From NCBI GenBank assembly GCA_008360975.2, contig CM039181.1, positions 9,780,380-9,844,379 of the forward strand: a stretch of DNA of 64,000 nt, read 5' to 3'. The notes beneath the pieces are model-generated. The model was not told where the DNA came from. It saw only the letters and a program-made list of their open reading frames with translations, and searched no databases. Shown piece after piece: positions 37,240 to 48,800 of the stretch. Positions within the stretch are counted from its first letter, which is position 1, and the number at the start of each line of letters is the position of its first letter. This DNA comes from Lichenostomus cassidix (Eukaryota > Chordata > Aves > Passeriformes > Meliphagidae). The position numbers and the translations under genes were made by a program.

Positions 37240-37920
37240 AAAGGCAGAGAAAGCGAGAGGCTCGTTCCCTGAGCAGCACTGTGCACTGGGACTCCGGGGA
37301 GGAAAATCACCAGCAAAAGCCCTCATCCTCCGGTGCACAAACCTGCAGAGCCGGAGTCATTGCTCAGGCAAAGGAATCCATTTCCTTAACGGAGGGAAAA
37401 GGGAGTGAGGGAAAGGGATGAGCGGAGGGGCGAGCCCTGGGCGCTTTGCCCTCTGCATTGGGATGTACAGCGCAGGAGAGGCGAGAACCAGCCCCGCTCG
37501 GGAACGCTGGGAGAGGAGAGGAGGGCTCAGGCAAGCGGAGGAAAAAGAAGATCCTATTTGCAGCATTTTTAAAAGTTCTGCTCTGGCAAAGGCCGTCTGA
37601 AGGGGAGGCCCTTGCAGCAGGAATGTGAGCAGCAGCCGCCTTTCCAGAGTCCAGCCTCCTCCTTGTGAGCGACTGGAGCAGTCTGGCGGAGGAGGAGGAG
37701 GAGGACGTGAGCCAGCGAAACGCAGCGGGCTGGAGCTGATGATGAAAGCGGCACGGTCCTGCGCGGACAGGCTCCTTTCCATCCCCCGCAGCCACGGGCA
37801 CACGGACACGGCCGAGCCCGGCGCCGGGGGCTGCGATGGGGACGGCGCGGCCGGGAGGGAGCCGGCAGAGAGCAGCGATGGGAGGGAGCAAAGGCGCTGC
37901 GCTGGAATGTAAATGCACCC
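37240..37920. promoter_or_regulatory. CpG island 1, right part (putative promoter)
   Basis: A second dense CpG block, richest at 37700-37890 (for example GGACACGGCCGAGCCCGGCG and GGACGGCGCGGCCGGGAGGG). Five or more ORFs are open simultaneously on both strands, which is characteristic of GC-rich promoter DNA rather than coding sequence. There is no TATA-like element in a convincing position, as in dispersed CpG promoters. Direction is unresolved. Confidence 0.8.
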
Positions 37921-38130
37921 ACGCTATGGCAATATGCTTGACAGGGCAGTGCGGCTAATGAAGCTTTTAATTGGGGGAGGTGGGGGTGTGTGTGGGGGGG
38001 TAGTTTCTACGGAAATATCTCCCGGGATTAAAAGGGAGAGAAGAGGCTCCTCTCTGCATTCACACACCTACAGCGCTCTGCGGAACGCAGCAGTCCGCCA
38101 GGACCACCAACTACATACAGCACACACACA
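37921..38130. promoter_or_regulatory. Island edge with homeodomain-type motifs and G-rich tract
   Basis: CGGCTAATGAAGC and TTTTAATTG (TAAT cores) lie immediately left of a G-rich run at 37973-38000. A CpG-containing stretch follows (CTCTGCGGAACGC, GTCCGCCAGG), then a short CA repeat at about 38119-38134. It reads as the shoulder of the CpG island. Confidence 0.4.
37973..38000 (+). other. Potential G-quadruplex
   Basis: Runs of five, five and seven G are separated by short loops (AGGT and TGTGTGT). The seven-G run can supply two G3 blocks, so the stretch meets the usual four-tract rule on the plus strand. Confidence 0.6.
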
Positions 38131-38189
38131 CACAAAACCAACCCCAGCCTACCGAGCTGAAAATGGCTATTTGAACAAGTAAACACTGT

Positions 38190-39520
38190 ATGTGACAGGA
38201 AAACTTCGTGATTTGGTTTTCTCATGCCCTTACTTCCAAACCAGCCGCACAGCCAAGCTCAGGCTGCTTGGCCCTTATAACTCTCTTGGCACCGAGTCAA
38301 AAGCTGATAAGCATTTGGGCGAGACAGCTCAACTGCTGTGCTGGAAGAAAAACAGCTGCCATGATTGCTGTTTGATTGAGAGCGCTCGCACACACTCACA
38401 AAAAACATACCAGGCTGCAAGGACGGGCCACAAATGCCTGAGGATTCAGCTTCAGAAGATCAACACACATTTCCTTAAAAAAAATGAAAAAATTATATAG
38501 TTTCGCCTCCATACACCCTCCCCTTTTTTAAAGAAAACGTGCTGCGTCGACTTGCTTTTCTTCTTCCCATCCCCCCTCCATAACCTCAAGCAAACTCAAG
38601 GAATTGTGCCAAAAGTCCCGTTGCTAGTTACCAAGTGCATTTTTTTAAACGTCCCTTTGATACTTCTTTCCCTCCTGCTTGCCATGGAATATGCAAGTAA
38701 GATAATCTTTCCATTACTTACAAGAAGTAATTAAGAAAGAACTTCTAGCTCAGCGTTCCTTCCCCTCTTTCTCTCTCTTAAGGGGCAAGAGGAGAGAAGT
38801 GAGGGGGAGAAGGATGTTTTTTCTCTTTGTCGAGTCCAACATTTGGCTTTTTCCATTTGTGGCAGATCACTGTAACGCTATTGTAAAACAACTTCCTGCC
38901 CCTTTTGGCTCACGTTCCAGAAGCTGCTAGGCTAAGTTCATAGCACAAACTTTTTTCCCCCTTGCCGAAGAAGAGAGACAAAAAAAAAATCCTGCAAATT
39001 ATTTTCCCCCCTTTCTGGCTAATGGACTCACAAGGTGAATTTATTGCAGCTCTTTAAGAATGTTACACAAGAGACGTCGGTATCCCAGCTGGATAATTCA
39101 TAAGCTGAAAAGGTGGGGTCATTATAAATATATGTCTGTGTGTGTCTGTGTGTGTCTGCATTTTAATTCTGTCATTTTGAATTGTAAGTCTCAGTACCAT
39201 CAGGTGGATAATGAGCTAAGCTGCTTCATCTGCCGTACTAATTTGTATATCTATCATAGCACAGATCATTGGCTCAGTACATATAGCCTCCTACTTCCCA
39301 ATTGCTTTTGTGCTCTAAGGTGACCTGCATCTCTCTCCTCTCCCTCCTCTCCTCTAAATGCTCAGCCTCATGAAAATACCCACTGGAAGCTCCTAAACCC
39401 TCCCTGCTAGAAACGGGAGACGTTGCAGTTTCTCTGCTATAAGCCAAAAAGGAAAACTAAGGCCTCCACAAGTTGCTCTCTCACGGTCTGTCCCTCCCTC
39501 TCTCCCTCTCCCTCTGTTTC
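38190..39520. other. CpG-retaining flank of island 1, candidate conserved non-coding DNA
   Basis: Balanced-composition sequence with scattered CpGs (for example AAACTTCGTGATTTGG, GCCGCACAGCC, GGCACCGAGTC, AGAGCGCTCGC). There are few simple repeats apart from a TGTGTGTC-type run at 39132-39158 and pyrimidine-rich runs at 39332-39353 and 39479-39523. A Kozak-like GCCATGGAATATGC at about 38682 opens only a short frame. No protein family is recognised. Confidence 0.4.
39132..39158. repeat. TGTGTGTC-type short tandem repeat
   Basis: About three imperfect units of TGTGTGTC; a simple repeat. Confidence 0.9.
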
Positions 39521-39665
39521 TCTCATAGCAACAGCATTTCTTGGTGCGCCTGCTTTGGCATACATCAGCATTTCCACCGTCCAAGTGTCCTTTTGCGTCA
39601 CATCTCGCCATTTCACTCAGCCAATGAAATCTCCTTCTTGCAATAAAAATATATAGAGTTTTTCT
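39521..39665 (+). promoter_or_regulatory. Possible CCAAT/TATA-type promoter or conserved element
   Basis: Reading plus, a TTGCGTCA motif (39593-39600, CRE/ATF-like) is followed by AGCCAATGAA with its CCAAT box at 39621-39625. An AT run AAAAATATATAGAG (39645-39658) sits about 25 bp further on. The order and spacing suit a focused promoter with a start near 39.68 kb. AATAAA inside the AT run (39642-39647) could equally be read as a poly(A) signal, and such motifs occur often by chance. Confidence 0.3.
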
Positions 39666-40295
39666 GTTATTGGTATATTCAAAATTTTTTCATGTGCTTT
39701 CCTAACAAAAAACGTTGTCAAGCATTTGATTTGCCCTGCACTGGGGGGGGGAGAGGGTGGAGAGGGGGAGGAGACTGTACAAGATTCAACCTTGAAGAGT
39801 CTTCTTTGTGGAAAATATGTTACCGTAAAAAAAAAAGGGATTACATAGTTACTTAAAGAAAGTCGTAGTTGCCCCTCTCACTTTCTACTGATTTTGCTTA
39901 TGCCATCATTGCTTTCCTGATGTACTTTTAAAGCATCTAGGCAGCTTCAACTGATGGGAAAAGTCAATACCATGTGTGTGTCTAAGAGTTTGTAAAATAT
40001 TCTTCAGGAAAAAGAACATATTAATTGATATTTTATTCCACTAAATATTGAGCATGAGGTGATATAAAAACCTGCAATATAAGAAGAAACCCCATAGAGC
40101 TAAGTTCCTATCCCATCTGAAGAGGCTGCTCTCCAATGCACTATCCTGCAAAATGGAGAGGAGGGTTTCAGTCGGAGCTTCTTTCCTAGATGCATTTCCC
40201 TGTTTGTAACCTCACAAGTGCAGCGTTTTGGTGCCCAGCTGTGGCAAAGATGAGGCCAAAGCTCCGTTCTGAGCCCCAGGTATCCTGGCTGGCGA
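39666..40295. other. Single-copy DNA, no gene recognised
   Basis: A G-rich run lies at about 39742-39773 and an A run at about 39829-39837. Nothing else can be supported. Confidence 0.55.
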
Positions 40296-40555
40296 GGAGC
40301 TGCTCTCCCTGTGCCCGGGATGGAGCTGCTCGCCCTGTGCCCGGGCTGGAGCTGCTCTCCCTGTCCCCAAGATAGAGCAGCTCTCCCTGTGCCCGGGATG
40401 GAGCTGCTCTCCCTGTGCCCAGGATGGAGCTGCTCTCCCCGTGCCCAGGATGGAGCTGCTCTCCCCGTGCCCAGGATGGAGCTGCTCTCCCCGTGCCCGG
40501 GATGGAGCTGCTCTCCCCGTGCCCAGGATGGAGCTGCTCGCCCTGTGCCCGGGCT
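40296..40555. repeat. Minisatellite: ten 26-bp units
   Basis: Ten head-to-tail copies of a 26-bp unit beginning GGAGCTGCTCTCC and ending TGTGCCCGGGAT, starting at 40296, 40322, 40348, 40374, 40400, 40426, 40452, 40478, 40504 and 40530. Units differ by a few substitutions: GGGAT/AGGAT/GGGCT endings, TCCCTG versus TCCCCG, and TCGCC in the second and last units. The third (CCCCAAGAT) and fourth (AGAGCAGCTC) are the most divergent. Because 26 is not a multiple of three and the unit lacks stops, frames stay open through the array and give a 26-residue Cys/Pro/Leu-rich peptide repeat per 78 bp. This is a reading-frame artefact with no support for translation. Length variation between individuals is expected. 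Confidence 0.98.
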
Positions 40556-42985
40556 GAACTCGGCGTGCTGCAGAGCTCAGCTCCAGCTCAGGCCTGGCAC
40601 CGAGCGAGCTGTGCTCTCAAAATGCACAATGCAGCCAAGGCCAGAAGGCACAGCGTGGCACATGTGGCTTTCTCGGGGCTGCCTGGCCGTGCTGCAGTCC
40701 AGCCACTCCTGCAGTGGCAGATTTAGGGAACCTCTGCTCCCCATTGCCATCCAGCCCCAGATCTCCAGAAGATGCTCAACCACTAGCATTCTGAGGAGAA
40801 TATACATTTCTTCTGTAAGCAAAATGTAATGTTTTATGGTTTTCCCTTCCCAACTCTTTTTTTCCTTTTTAATGGTGTGAAACCACAAAATACTTTTAAT
40901 ATTTATTTTCAGGGAATTATAGTAAAAGCGTACTAGAGATTATCAGGACACAGTTGACAAGATATTTAAACAGTAACTTTCCCACAAATATTTATTTCGG
41001 TAAAATGACACCCAACAATTCTGACCTCTTCTAATAACTTTGGTCACTATTGCATATAGACTGTGGATGCAGAGAATGTGCGTGCATAAATTCTGGGTGG
41101 TTAAAAAGTAAAAGCAAACAAAATTTCTGGATAACAGCCTTAGCAGCAGACAGCCATCATATCCAGCTGAAACTTTTATAATTGTTGTTTAAAAATAATG
41201 GCATGACATTCCTGATAGTATTTAACAGAACATGCACAGATGAGAATGTTAACCCTGCACAGAAAAAAATAGATTACATGTGATAGTGCAGTCAACAACT
41301 TTTAATGCCAATGCAGTATAAAAGACAGACCTGCTTTTTAGGCAAGGGTCAGAGTTAAGTAGACGAATTGCTTAGTTCAGAGTGTTTTACTTGTATATAA
41401 TCAGCTTTCTGAATGACTTCCCCCTTGTTTCTCAGACATGATTTTTAGCTCCTTAGTTATTTTTATACTTTCTCTATAAAATATACATCTGCTTGTTCTT
41501 TACTCTCCATACCTGCCCCTTCCTTTCTCACTCTTTGTTAATGTAAAAACAGCTGAGGTTCATCCCTGCTTTCGCCTGCTCCTAATGGAGACAATTCCAG
41601 TGCATTTGCAGGGTTAAAAGTGCCTCGCGTTTACAGTCATGGCTTGTGTTCATCCACTCAAAGCTACCCTTCCTCGAGGAGATACAGAAATGCATTCTGC
41701 TTGTCACCACAATTGTGAAATAAGACTGAAAGTTGTCTAACTTTAGGTTACCACAGTAATAAAAAATTAGGGATTCAGGAAAGAGGAAATTACCTCAAGT
41801 CCAACCTGTAAGCTTCACTTAACAGAAATGAAATATCAAAAAGGGAGGTGGAAGAATTATTTTAAGATTCATCATGCCTGAATAAATTCAAATTATGCAA
41901 ATAGGAATAAGCCAGTATTTTCACACCACAGTTTATACTACTAGAGAATTTTATAACTTCTCTCTTTCCCTTTATCTCAAGTTCTGTCTTGGAAATTCAT
42001 TATAAATACTCCTGCTGAACTCTAATTCATTTGCTTCTATTTTAACTCAGAGTGGCATCTCTTGTTCTTTCCCCTTAGTTTGGTGTGATAGAGATATCCA
42101 CACTGAGGTCACCTCTAAAAAGATCATGATTTTTTGCTCTCCAGCTAATACAGCTCATTTGCAATACAGGGTAGTTTGTAATCTAACAGCCTTCAGAAAT
42201 ATTTAATAAAATATGATCAGGTCCATGTTTAGGGTTTTTCTTTTTTAATAATCCAATTAAACATATTTCTATTTTTTTAAAGGATTAAATTATCCAGAAA
42301 AGTGTAAATTCACCCTTTTTCAATTTTATTCTATCATTAAAATAATTCCAGTGCAGGTTATAAAAAAACATCACCAAGAATAACTTTACTTAACATTTGG
42401 ACAGCTTTTCTTTTTAAAGGCACACTCTAGGAATTAAAAATAATTAAAACCTATCTAAAAAAGCCAAGCAGTCTTGTGCACCATTTCCCGAAGGGACCAA
42501 TCTGGGGATTACAGGGGGCGGACACTTTAGGGAAAGGACAGCAATTGCACATTGTGCAGGTCACTTAGGAAAGTTCTATTTACTGCTGAATAACTTGCAT
42601 TAATTCCAATGGAGCAGTGGCCTATTAAATTATGGGGGCAAAACACTGACATATCAAACAGATAATTCCAAAATGATCTAAACTGTAAAAGCAAGCTGAA
42701 TGAGGACAGATTTCTAAACCCTTCCCTTCCAAACACGAAGAAGCATTCTGCAAAAGCACTCCCTCCAGCACACTGTACTTTCACAATAATGTTGTACAGA
42801 AAACTTGGCATTAAACTGCTATCAACGCAAGTGAAACTCTGGCAGTAGGACAAGTGGTTTATTTTTCACTTTAATTTTCTTTTCTTCAAGAAAGGAGGCA
42901 TTAAAGGGGGTGGTTGCATTAGCAGGTTTTTAAGGGTGCTGCCGACAGAATTTTGTGTATCCTGTAACTTTTTTCCCCGTTTTTC
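40556..42985. other. Single-copy DNA, no gene recognised
   Basis: GC falls quickly after the minisatellite and its GC-rich flank (to about 40720). Beyond that the DNA is AT-rich with no identifiable exon or mobile element. A CpG-containing segment at about 41540-41690 (TTCGCCTGC, GCCTCGCGTTTACAG, TCCTCGAGGAG) stands out slightly. Confidence 0.55.
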
Positions 42986-43275
42986 ACTGTACTCTTGCCT
43001 GGCCCCGCCAGCCCTCTCGTCCTTGCCGCTCCCCCGCCGCAGGTGAGCGGCAGCGCTTTGCCAGCCTTTCCCCTTTCCCAGCCCTTTCCCAACCCTTTCC
43101 CAGGCTGTCCCTTTCCCAGCCCCTTCCCAGCCCCTCACGGAGCGCTGTCCCCAGGCGGCACTCCCGGCTGTGCCCTGGGCAATGCCGTGTCCGAGCCCTG
43201 CTGCTCTGCCCGGCAGCAGCGCGTTCAGCCGAGCGGGAGCTCCAAAGGCAGCGCTCCCTGCAGCTCGGGGCACCT
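42986..43275. promoter_or_regulatory. Small CpG-rich patch with splice-donor-like motif
   Basis: About 290 bp with roughly twenty CpGs lies inside AT-rich DNA. CCGCCGCAG|GTGAGC at 43034-43048 is an excellent vertebrate 5' splice-site match (GT at 43043-43044), consistent with a plus-strand first exon ending at 43042. No upstream coding frame is recognised, so a non-coding transcript would be the simplest reading. The right half carries a C/T-rich 11-bp cryptic repeat. The patch could also be a GC-rich repeat-derived block without promoter activity. Confidence 0.45.
43071..43137. repeat. 11-bp cryptic tandem repeat (CCCTTTCCCAG)
   Basis: Units begin at 43071, 43082, 43093, 43109 and 43120, with a five-base interruption GCTGT at 43104-43108 and a partial unit at 43131. 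The minus strand reads CTGGGAAAGGG repeatedly, which gives multiple G3 tracts. Confidence 0.93.
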
Positions 43276-45230
43276 CTGCTCAGCATCCTGCCTGGCACAG
43301 AGCTGCTGCAGGCTTGGGAAAAAAAATTAAAAATAAAATATTAAGGATTAAAAAAAATCTATATCTATATATCTAAAGAAAAGAGGGAAGAAAAAGAAAG
43401 GAAAAAATAGCCCATTGGAGAAAAAAAATAAAATCTTGATTTTTAAAGAATGATAAGCTGCAAAAAGTAAGCAAATATATATGATGAAATCTGTACTGAA
43501 AATTTACAATTTTTCAGGTCTAAAAGGGGCTTAAAATACCTTTATATCGTAAATTACTTAAAGGTTTTTAAACTAGTCAAGAGCTGTCCAGTGACCAAGT
43601 TCTCTGATATTAAGAATCTATTTTTTAATTACATCAGAGTGCAACAATCCTGGACAAAGGGAATTGCAGTGCACGTAAAATTTACATACAACACAAATTC
43701 CTTAATGTTTTTTTTTTGGTAGTAAAATGTTTGCAAAGATGAAAAATTTGCATAAACTGTAAGAAAATAAAAAGGGACTTCCATTACAGTATCACTCTCA
43801 TAGTGTAGCTGCAATTACTTACTATACACAGAGACAATCCAAAATGGTTGTAGATACAGAATTTTGTTTGTGAGCTGAGTGTTACTATTAGATCTATTTT
43901 ATGTGGCTAATTTCAGCTCTACAGTTCAAGTTACCACTTCTTTTGAGCCCATTAAAGGTAAAATACATGGTACATAAGGTGCACCTTAGAGTGGCTATCT
44001 AAAGGAGGACTGGAAGCTCACACAGTAACACTAGATTGGCACAGGTAAATTTAAATCTCTCTCCTTGGGAAAAAAAACCCCTCCTTAACGTGAATGATAT
44101 TGACACATTATTCTTATAATCAAATATAATGTTAAGAGAATAATGAACCTAATGGACGTATTCACGTATCTATCCAACCAGATAAATTCAGGCTTCCACA
44201 CTCTTTGTATCAACTGCAGATATAATATATAGTTGTGAAAAAAGGACAGTACTTTATAGAATTTGTTCCATGAATGGTGTAATTTGAGTCTTTTTTCTTC
44301 CTGTCTGTCATGTCACACTTACTGGAGTTGTCACGTGTGCATTATTAAGTTTCATGAATTTTGAAGGGATGCCTAAAGTTATAAACTCCTCTTTAACAGG
44401 ATTCTGCCACGTTTCAGTTTCAGTGAGCAGAACGTCCTGCACAGATGCAAAGGTGATACAAACACAGATCTCTCCTCTGGCTGTGGACAGACAGGGCTGG
44501 TGCTGGGCATGGGCCTGGGTGAGGCTGTGCTCCTCCTGGGCTCTCCCTGCACACTGCCATGGAAAATGGGTTTTAGAAAGTAGGGTCATTTTGGTGTCGC
44601 CAGCAAACCAGGAATTCAGTGCAAAAAAAATCTTTTTTCCCCCCCTAATTTTCTGCTTTGCTGTTTCAGAGATGAATCATTACCTACATAGATTAAATGT
44701 GTGCCATGATTCTAATAAAGGTGAATTTACTGAAGTTTATAACCAAAAACCAAAAGCACAAAAACCCTTATAAGGAAAAGACCCAATGAAGTTTTTGCTA
44801 TGTTGTCTACACTAATAAAATGCAGCATGAATACTAAAATTGTCATTGCAAAAAAAAAAGGGGGGGGGCTTAAATTGTGAAAAGCTGCTTCCAAGATTTA
44901 TTCAGGGAACTAGGTTTTTTAGTTCATCCCAGGGGATGTCTGTGACTAATCCATGGAAATTTGAAGTTTCAGATTTAGCCTTTTTTGTTTTTTCCTAGGG
45001 CCTAAAAGCATTCTACTGAAGATTTTAGATGGCTGATTAAAGCACTGAAATATTAAAAGGTCAACTCTTAAAATGCCTATTCCCAGAAAAAGTTAACAAC
45101 AGAAATATAACGCAATGAATTTTTTTTTTTGTCCACCAAAAAATTCAAGAAAACTGTACAGTTTTGTTTCTAATGCAAACAAATAATTTAGTAAGAAAAC
45201 TGTACAGGGAAAAAACCCACACCTTTTGCC
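43276..45230. other. AT-rich DNA, no gene recognised
   Basis: A-rich low-complexity sequence occurs at 43319-43440, and ten A followed by nine G at 44850-44868. No exon is recognised. ORFs at 44.3-44.8 kb are open on both strands without recognisable domains. Confidence 0.55.
44850..44868. repeat. A10G9 homopurine run
   Basis: Ten A followed directly by nine G. Confidence 0.95.
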
Positions 45231-45840
45231 TCTTGGCAACAGGAGAAAGCGACCAGGTTTGACGTGGAGAAATCTCCCGGACTCAATTAGAAATACAGCT
45301 GCTTTTCAAAACATTTTGAAGCCAAATACCAAAATTAAAGTTGATGTCTGAGGCCGATATTACTTCCATCATTTGTCTATAAAAAAATTAAACAATTCCA
45401 CTTTCCTGCAGCAATCATTTCAGCAGAATCCCATACTGTGTCCTTTCTCTGTGTGTGTGCAGTGTGGGACAGAGGTATGCATGTGTATGTGTGCAGTTAT
45501 AATCTCATGCTACCACAGCCCAGCAAGTGTGAATACTGCTAGAATAAGACTCTAAATTATTATGGTTTACATACTACTGCTCAATAGAAATCATAATATT
45601 TTTATAACGCAACCTAAAGATTACTAATGAAGAGTTACATTTGAATTACAACAGGAAAATCAATGGAAGGCATGGTTCAGGACCATTGTTTTTCTAGTTA
45701 TAGAAATAAATGCAACATTTAACAAAACTTCACTAAAATCCAGAGTAAGAACTACACGAAAGGAGTCGATCGTAACGGCAACACAGCAGCAGGAATTTTA
45801 TCCCTCGGTGTTACCATAACAACTCATCCCTACATTCAGA
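45231..45840. other. Candidate conserved non-coding blocks
   Basis: Two short segments keep CpGs in CpG-poor surroundings: about 45246-45360 (AAGCGACCAGG, TTTGACGTGG, TCCCGGACTC, GAGGCCGATATT) and about 45752-45830 (ACACGAAAGG, GTCGATCGTAACGG, CCCTCGGTG). This texture is typical of conserved enhancers but is not proof. Confidence 0.3.
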
Positions 45841-48800
45841 GAACACACACAGCTCCCTGCTCTGGGACTGCTGGGTGCAGGACCTTCCTGCCACCCCTGG
45901 AACCAGGAGGGAGACTGAAAACATCAGGGATCTCATTCAATAAAGCATTGCATGCACAGACCAAAATGTTCAGCACTCAGCTGGCAGTGCCCTGAGTGTT
46001 CAGCTCAGAGGGGAACGCAAAACAGGTACTTCAGACTCATTGTGGGGACTTGAAAAAGCAGCTTTGCTTTAAAACTGTGCTTACTCGACTGTTTGTGTAG
46101 TAAATGGGGATCCCACGCTCAGAGGGAAATGTTTTTATAGGAGTATCAGGTTTACTGTATTATTGTTCAGGTTTTACTGGCCAAAACATTAAGCAGTCTA
46201 AGAAAATTATCCGAAATCTATTAGAAAAGGCCCTTCTGTGATTGAACTACTGCACAATTCCAGCTCATCTCTGCCTTCCCCTAACAGAGAACACCATTTT
46301 GAGGCTGTCGTGCCTTTTTCTTTCCAAAGGGGTTCACGCCAGTGGAAAACGTAAGGATCCTCTTACCACAGAAAAACTGAGCAATGCAGTTTCTCAGAGA
46401 AGCTGCCTTTTTATTTTTACAGGTGCAACTGACGTCTGTCTTGTATTTTCTGCTCACCCAAGTATTAATTTAAAAACCACACACGCATGAATGTATGATA
46501 TGCAGCTATCTGCATCCAGGTAGCTTTTTTACACTTTCACATACTTCTTTTTACTCAAAGTGTTTAATTGAAAGAGGTAGAAGAACAGATTTTCAAGTAA
46601 GAGAAATCAGGAAAATAAGCATTCTTTTCAAATGAATTTTGCCGAATTACACTAGGCCTGAATATATATTCTAGTGTTTAGAAAATGTTTATCTTCAAAA
46701 TGTAAAGAGTCGACTCATAGCACACCTAAAGCCTGACCAAATCCCATGTTCTACAGGACTATTTTTTAAATTTTTCATGTTTTCTCTCCTTAAACAGATA
46801 TATTGCAACCATCCAGAGGATCAAGGAAATCAACAGGGAAATAGAAATGGTTTTGCATTAAAAGCAGTACAGACAAGGTTACATCAGTTGCTAAAGAGAG
46901 AAGGATGTTAAATATGAACAGTTCCTACTTGGTTTTCACTGCAGGGGTCACATTTGGAAAAAATTTTGACACCAAAATTGGAAGCTCATATTTTAATTTC
47001 AGCAACATCTCTTCTAGGAAATGAGAGAAGTCTTACCCACCATTAAGTTTTACCAGGTACGCTAGCTGGAAAAATCAGTGCCAGAAATATTAATGCCAAG
47101 GAATCAAGTTCACGCAGGAAAATAGACGATGCCCTGCTCATTCTATTAATCTAAACCTTGCCAGAGACAAAGCTCTTTTTAAAACAGTAAAACAAAACTA
47201 AACAAAAAAATAAAAATCCTGAGAGGTTTGAGTAAGGAACATTCAAAGCAAAAAAATTCCAAAAGGCTCCCTTCGCTAAGGAGCTTTCAGAAGAGGCACT
47301 TCTACAATGGCATCCTAAATTATCATAGTGCATACTGAAATGTTTAACACACACTGAAAAAAATTAGTTTTCCCTTTCGTCAGGCACTTCCTTATGGTAA
47401 GGCTGCAATATCTTTCTAAAGAAAAAGAAGTATTTTAGAATTTGAATATTAGCTGAGTATTTTATTAACTTCTTTCTTTTAAACTCCAAGCCGCTATCCA
47501 CATTTTAAAATTCTCCTACAGCTCATTAACACCAAAGAAAGCACAACCATATCAATGCTTTAAGGCAAGAAAAAACCAACCCAAAATAATGCAAATAGCA
47601 TTGTCTTGACACTCTGTTTAGTGTCCAAAATCCCGCAGATAACAGAAAAGCAATACTAGTACTGAAAAATACATTTTGAAAGGGGATGGACTTTGTATTT
47701 TCATTAGTAAACATGTAATTTATAACTCAGTAACACGAAGGAGTAATAAACTTACGTTAACCTGACCATGTTTTTTTTAGTGGAAAACAGGTAAATACAC
47801 ATTTCCACTCTATCTTCCAATGAAAATATAAAGGTAGGGGACTTCGGGGAGTTCCAGTAACAAATAAGGGACACAGAAGGGCTGGTTTCAGTGTTGCTGC
47901 AGTCAGCATCACTTGCTGCTCACGTTTGGTTCAGCTCTGAAGGCAAGTTTTCCCTCAAAGGGCACAACGTCTCAGTTGCTCAGCCACCTCTTTTGTTAAA
48001 AGAGCTCATTCTGCTGTATTACAGAATGTACTTTTAGGTCTAAGAGTAGATTATTAGAGGTGTTTGTTTGAATAATGCAACTGCAAGGAAACTTAAAGAG
48101 AGACATAACGTTTTACTTGAAATGAATGGAATGCAAAGACACATTTTTACCTTAATCCTATTCATGCTGACAGCCACAGAAGTCTCAAAGTTTACTATTG
48201 TGGAATTATTTATTTTTGTGATGGCAAGATTGTAAGCTCCCTCCCATGCACTCAGATCCCTTGTGCTCACTTCTAACCCTGCTGTGTTTTACACAACTTG
48301 GCTGTCGTCAGCAATTAGGGGTTTTTCGGTTTGGGTTTTATTTTGATAGAAGGAAGAAATGTTGAAAAGTAGTATGCTGACTAAAGATATGGTTCTATAG
48401 CTTAATTATTTTATGATCAAAAATTGTATTTCACAGATTTTACTGCTGAGCAAAGAAGAACATAGAGATGAAAAATAACCAACATGTTTCAGCAAAAGAT
48501 GATGGTTTTCTGTATGTGAGTCTTCCAGATAATTTATCTCAGCTTCCATGTTAATATATGTTCCCTAGTCACAGCAACTAAAAATGAGATGCATGACGTT
48601 CTGCCACCAGTTACTTTTGAAGCAAAAAAAAATTAAAAGAAAAAAAAAAAGAAAAACGACCCTAGCATTTTTGCATAAAATCAGTGATAAAGTTGAGGAA
48701 GTTGTAGTTCTCTCTGGCTCAGTACTCTGTGCTTGCCATGCTCAGCCCCACAGGGCTCTGTGTGTGTGTAATGCTGCAAAACACAGCAAAAGTTATGGAA

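Noticed and set aside
36164..37421. Long ORFs across CpG island 1 (199 codons minus, 269 and 160 codons plus)
   Set aside because: They run through homopurine and G/C-rich low-complexity DNA. They are open on both strands at once and are rich in Arg, Gly, Lys or Phe with no known domain.
37357..37922. 150-184-codon minus-strand ORFs in the right part of island 1
   Set aside because: Several mutually overlapping frames are open on both strands, as expected from high GC. No family resemblance.
38682..38734. Kozak-like start GCCATGG followed by ATGCAAGTAAGA, a possible tiny first coding exon with a donor
   Set aside because: The peptide is only a few residues, the donor has A at the last exon base, and no known N-terminus fits.
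40311..40829. 172-codon ORF with a 26-residue peptide repeat
   Set aside because: It is a by-product of the stop-free 26-bp minisatellite, which is open in other frames too (for example 40415-40726).
42495..42530. CTCF-like AGGGGGCGG
   Set aside because: The left half of the motif (CCASY) is absent (GATTAC instead).
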